Source: an uncultured Bacteroidales bacterium (lineage in GTDB: Bacteria; Bacteroidota; Bacteroidia; Bacteroidales; UBA932). From it: a stretch of 7,386 bases of DNA. Below, in pieces: positions 5,413 to 7,386 of the stretch. Numbering within the stretch: position 1 is the stretch's first letter; each line of letters begins with the position of its first letter. The DNA lies in NCBI GenBank assembly GCA_900317065.1, contig ONFK01000077.1:1-7386 (forward strand). Direction: 5' to 3'. The notes beneath the pieces are model-generated. The model made no database searches. It was not told the DNA's origin and was given only the letters and a program-made list of their open reading frames with translations. Both the position numbers and the translations under genes were made by a program.

Positions 5413-7014
5413 CTACCACTCGTATTCGAAACGGATATCCACGGGTATCTTCTCGAGGCGGATGTTGATGAAATCGGCCTCCAGATCCTTTCCTACGGAA
5501 GAATACTTGCGGATGAAATCTTCCGCTGCGGCCTTGTTGCCCTCCGCCTGGATCTTCAGCAGTTCGCCTGCGAGAGATGCGACGGCCTTTTCGGCATTGT
5601 CATAGTTGACGGTATAGTGGCCGTTTGGATTGCGGTTGAAGGAGCCGTTGGCTGCAAGGTAATTGTAGCAGATGATATTTGCGCGTCCGAGGGCCTCGGC
5701 ATTGCCGAAACGTCCGGAACGGATGAAACTCGTAAGGGCAGTGGTGAGGGCGTCCTCCTTGGAAAGTGTAGCGTTGAGCTCGTGGCGGGCCATGAGCTGG
5801 CTGGCAAGGTAAACTCCGAGGATGTCGGCCTTGGCCTCTTCTATGGTCTGCGCCTCATTGCCAAGCGCTTCGGCGACGGGGGTTCCGTTCAAGGTCTCCT
5901 TGACACCGAGGCCGTGAGCGATCTCGCGGAAAGCGATGTTCCAGAAGAACGCGTTGGCATCGACGTGGGCGCGCTGGTCGGCATCGATCACTACGTTCGC
6001 TACGGGGGCTACGATCTCATTGAACTTCGCAGTGATGATATTCTCCATGAGGATGGTGCGCGATCCGCGCTCCCTCTGCACACGCTCGTCGAAGGGAAGG
6101 TTGATTGCGATGACCTTCACGCCGGCATTGGCCTTGCCGCCATAGTAGAGTGCGTCGCAGGAGAAGATATCGGAATGGGAGCCGGGCACGAATGCCTTGT
6201 AGGCGTCATCGCAGGGGAGCATCTGCTGGAACTCGGCCATGCGGCTGGTGAGTTTCATGAGTTCTTCGGTGCGGGCGACGTTCTTGAGCAGGACGAATGC
6301 CTCGTAGGACTTCTTGAGACCGTAGAGTTCGTCATCATTGGTTTCGTCGGGGCCGAGGACCAGGTCCATCTTGCTGTCTTCCATCTCGAGCCAGGCGATG
6401 TCGCTGTGATAGTAGTCGTCGGACTTGAGGGCGTCGATCTTCGCAAGGAGATAGGCGCGTACGCTGGGCTTGATGGTGATGTCGGCCGCTGCGCGCAGAT
6501 AGTTGCAGATCTTATCGATATCCTCTGCGAAGTAGTTGTGGAACCACTCCACCTTGAGGCTGCCGTCCTCCGAACGGGTGATCATCGTGTACGGGCTGTA
6601 TTTGGCAGGATCGGCGATCGCGTCGAACTCCTCCTCGGTCATATCTGCGGGGTAGAAATTGGAGCCTGCGGGCATCATGCCGTATCCCTCTACGAAGGGG
6701 CGTCCGCTGCGGCGGTCCCAGGGACCGTAATTCACCTCGGCGTATGCCTTGGCGGCGGGATCCGCTATGTTCAAAAGGGCGGCGGGATCGGAGAAGGCCT
6801 GCTTCTTGTAAATCTCGTCGGCCTGCATGGCGGCGAATTTATAGAGGTTCAGGCATTCCTTGCCATTGTCGGTAATGTCGGAAAGATCCGGAGCGGCAAT
6901 CTTGACTATCTGATATTTGTCGAGCTCGGTACTAAGTACGCTTTTCTTTGGACTGTTGCATGCCACAAGCACAAGTGCGGTGCACAGAAATGAAACAACA
7001 ACTGCTTTTTTCAT
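5413..7014 (-). CDS. M49-like (dipeptidyl peptidase III-type) lipoprotein, possible pseudoenzyme
   Basis: The 533-residue product starts with a lipoprotein signal (MKKAVVVSFLC...) and a lipobox LVAC with acylated C19, followed by NSPKK, so it should be anchored in the periplasm or outer membrane. The body resembles Bacteroidota M49 zinc hydrolases of the short-motif branch, in which HExxH replaces the HExxxH of classical DPP III. Visible landmarks are NYGPWDRRSGRPFVEGYG (95-112), INLPFDERVQRERGSR (304-319), the motif region FREIAHGLG (362-370), IEEAKADILG (391-400), and the C-terminal helix IRSGRFGNAEALGRANIICY (431-450). E364, H367 and E393 are in place, but R363 stands where the first zinc His is expected and L442 where an active-site His (His568 of human DPP III) is expected. 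Loss of peptidase activity is therefore plausible. The gene starts an operon with the transporter (1-nt gap). ATG (complement of 7012-7014) gives the only complete signal peptide. Confidence 0.88.
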   Translation of the reverse strand: MKKAVVVSFLCTALVLVACNSPKKSVLSTELDKYQIVKIAAPDLSDITDNGKECLNLYKFAAMQADEIYKKQAFSDPAALLNIADPAAKAYAEVNYGPWDRRSGRPFVEGYGMMPAGSNFYPADMTEEEFDAIADPAKYSPYTMITRSEDGSLKVEWFHNYFAEDIDKICNYLRAAADITIKPSVRAYLLAKIDALKSDDYYHSDIAWLEMEDSKMDLVLGPDETNDDELYGLKKSYEAFVLLKNVARTEELMKLTSRMAEFQQMLPCDDAYKAFVPGSHSDIFSCDALYYGGKANAGVKVIAINLPFDERVQRERGSRTILMENIITAKFNEIVAPVANVVIDADQRAHVDANAFFWNIAFREIAHGLGVKETLNGTPVAEALGNEAQTIEEAKADILGVYLASQLMARHELNATLSKEDALTTALTSFIRSGRFGNAEALGRANIICYNYLAANGSFNRNPNGHYTVNYDNAEKAVASLAGELLKIQAEGNKAAAEDFIRKYSSVGKDLEADFINIRLEKIPVDIRFEYEW

Positions 7015-7028
7015 GACTATTTTTACAA

Positions 7029-7044
7029 TTTGCGCGCAAAAATA
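7029..7044 (-). promoter_or_regulatory. Promoter -7 box with overlapping palindrome before the M49-like gene
   Basis: On the minus strand TATTTTTG (complement of 7037-7044) fits the Bacteroidota -7 consensus TAnnTTTG and would start transcription about 15 nt before the ATG at 7014. No clear -33 box is seen. The perfect 12-bp palindrome TTTGCGCGCAAA occupies 7029-7040, overlapping the downstream end of the -7 box and the expected start site. This is where a repressor operator would sit, though no regulator is encoded here. This region would drive the peptidase-transporter pair. Confidence 0.4.
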
Positions 7045-7072
7045 GCAATAATTGTTGTCATTTCATAACTTT

Positions 7073-7089
7073 AAGCATACTTTATGCTT
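7073..7089 (-). other. Small perfect hairpin across the DUF3737 stop codon
   Basis: AAGCATA (7073-7079) and TATGCTT (7083-7089) form a perfect 7-bp stem around a 3-nt loop. On the minus strand the stem straddles the TAA stop of the DUF3737 gene and is followed by AAAGTT, not by a T run. The stem is AT-rich and weak, so it is a poor intrinsic terminator; it could still mark the 3' end of the transcript or be chance. Confidence 0.3.
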
Positions 7090-7386
7090 CCTGCTCTATA
7101 ATGCAGTCGGCAGGTTCGAGTATGTTTTCGTCGATGGTGATCTTTCCCACTTTGCCGCTTACGCGGATATGTCCGCTGCGGGGATTCTTGATCTCGGTGA
7201 TGTCGCCCTTGACGGATGCTTCCAGGACGCTGTCTTCGAAACAGCGGTCGGAGGCGGCGTCGAAGGTGCAGTCTTCGAGAGTGAGGCCGTCGACATAGCA
7301 CAGAGGCTGCTCTCCGCCGATGTGGCAGCGCACCAGCTTCAGGTTGCGGGAATGCCAGCCAAGGTATTCTCCGTCCAGAACGCTGT
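7082..7386 (-). CDS. DUF3737 family protein, C-terminal part
   Basis: The gene runs off the right edge. About 100 residues are visible, read on the minus strand from 7384 to the TAA at 7082-7084; bases 7385-7386 belong to an incomplete codon. The frame stays open beyond the GTG at 7331-7333, so that codon is internal. The visible part opens with SVLDGEYLGWHSRNLKL, continues with GGEQPLCYVDGL, and ends with KNPRSGHIRV plus a short acidic tail. This matches my memory of the C-terminal part of DUF3737, a family of about 280 residues with short regularly spaced beta strands and a predicted right-handed beta-helix fold. Polar and Cys/Asp residues recur at strand-turn spacing. Biochemical role is unknown; there is no signal for export in the part seen. 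The 67-bp gap to the M49-like gene carries its own promoter-like box, so the two may be separate units. Confidence 0.85.
   Translation of the reverse strand, partial: SVLDGEYLGWHSRNLKLVRCHIGGEQPLCYVDGLTLEDCTFDAASDRCFEDSVLEASVKGDITEIKNPRSGHIRVSGKVGKITIDENILEPADCIIEQEA

Noticed and set aside
5080..6993. A 637-codon open frame on the plus strand, antisense to both the M49-like gene and the transporter gene.
   Set aside because: Its product has no recognisable domain, no plausible start signal, and crosses two convincing genes. Long antisense frames are expected opposite genes of fairly high G+C with strong codon bias, so it is a shadow.
7082..7333. Reading the right-edge gene as a complete 83-residue protein starting at GTG 7331-7333.
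   Set aside because: The frame is open up to the window edge and the upstream residues (DGEYLGWHSRNLKL) are a characteristic DUF3737 stretch, so the gene is partial, not small.

Overview
The window looks like chromosomal DNA of a gut-type member of the Bacteroidales with fairly high G+C. The signs are protein families typical of Bacteroidota, promoter -7 boxes of the TAnnTTTG type, AT-rich gene leaders without clear Shine-Dalgarno sequences, and a lipoprotein of a Bacteroidota-type M49 peptidase family. The lineage is an inference from these features; no rRNA or marker gene is present. Coding density is very high: the only gaps without a gene are 522-575 and 7015-7081.

Left part, plus strand. 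The window opens inside an iron-containing alcohol dehydrogenase (1-521). After a 54-bp gap with a promoter-like box comes a secreted coiled-coil protein with a Pro/Ala/Val/Glu-rich tail (576-1409). Its stop codon overlaps the apparent start of an HI0933/BaiN-type FAD oxidoreductase (about 1402-2598). That gene overlaps by 20 bp the start of a class A flavodiiron protein with a complete diiron site (2579-3775). The last two genes are probably translationally coupled and make a flavoprotein pair suited to reductive O2 or NO detoxification or related redox work in an anaerobe.

Right part, minus strand. A two-gene unit runs leftward from a promoter-like region at about 7029-7044. It holds an M49-like (dipeptidyl peptidase III type) lipoprotein (7014-5413) and, one base after its stop, an AspT/YbjL-type transporter with two RCK_C domains (5411-3726). 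The transporter gene converges on the flavodiiron gene, and the two coding regions overlap by 50 bp at their 3' ends. Upstream of the peptidase lies the C-terminal part of a DUF3737 protein (7386-7082, truncated by the window edge).

Most interesting points. The M49-like protein has Arg where the first zinc-binding His of the HExxH motif is expected, and Leu where a second active-site His is expected, so it may be a pseudoenzyme. The BaiN-like gene lacks any ATG near its N terminus and seems to start inside the preceding gene. Finally, a soluble flavodoxin helix and a transmembrane helix are encoded on opposite strands of the same 50 bp. I see no mobile element, CRISPR array, tRNA or rRNA, and no clear evidence of a wholly new system.
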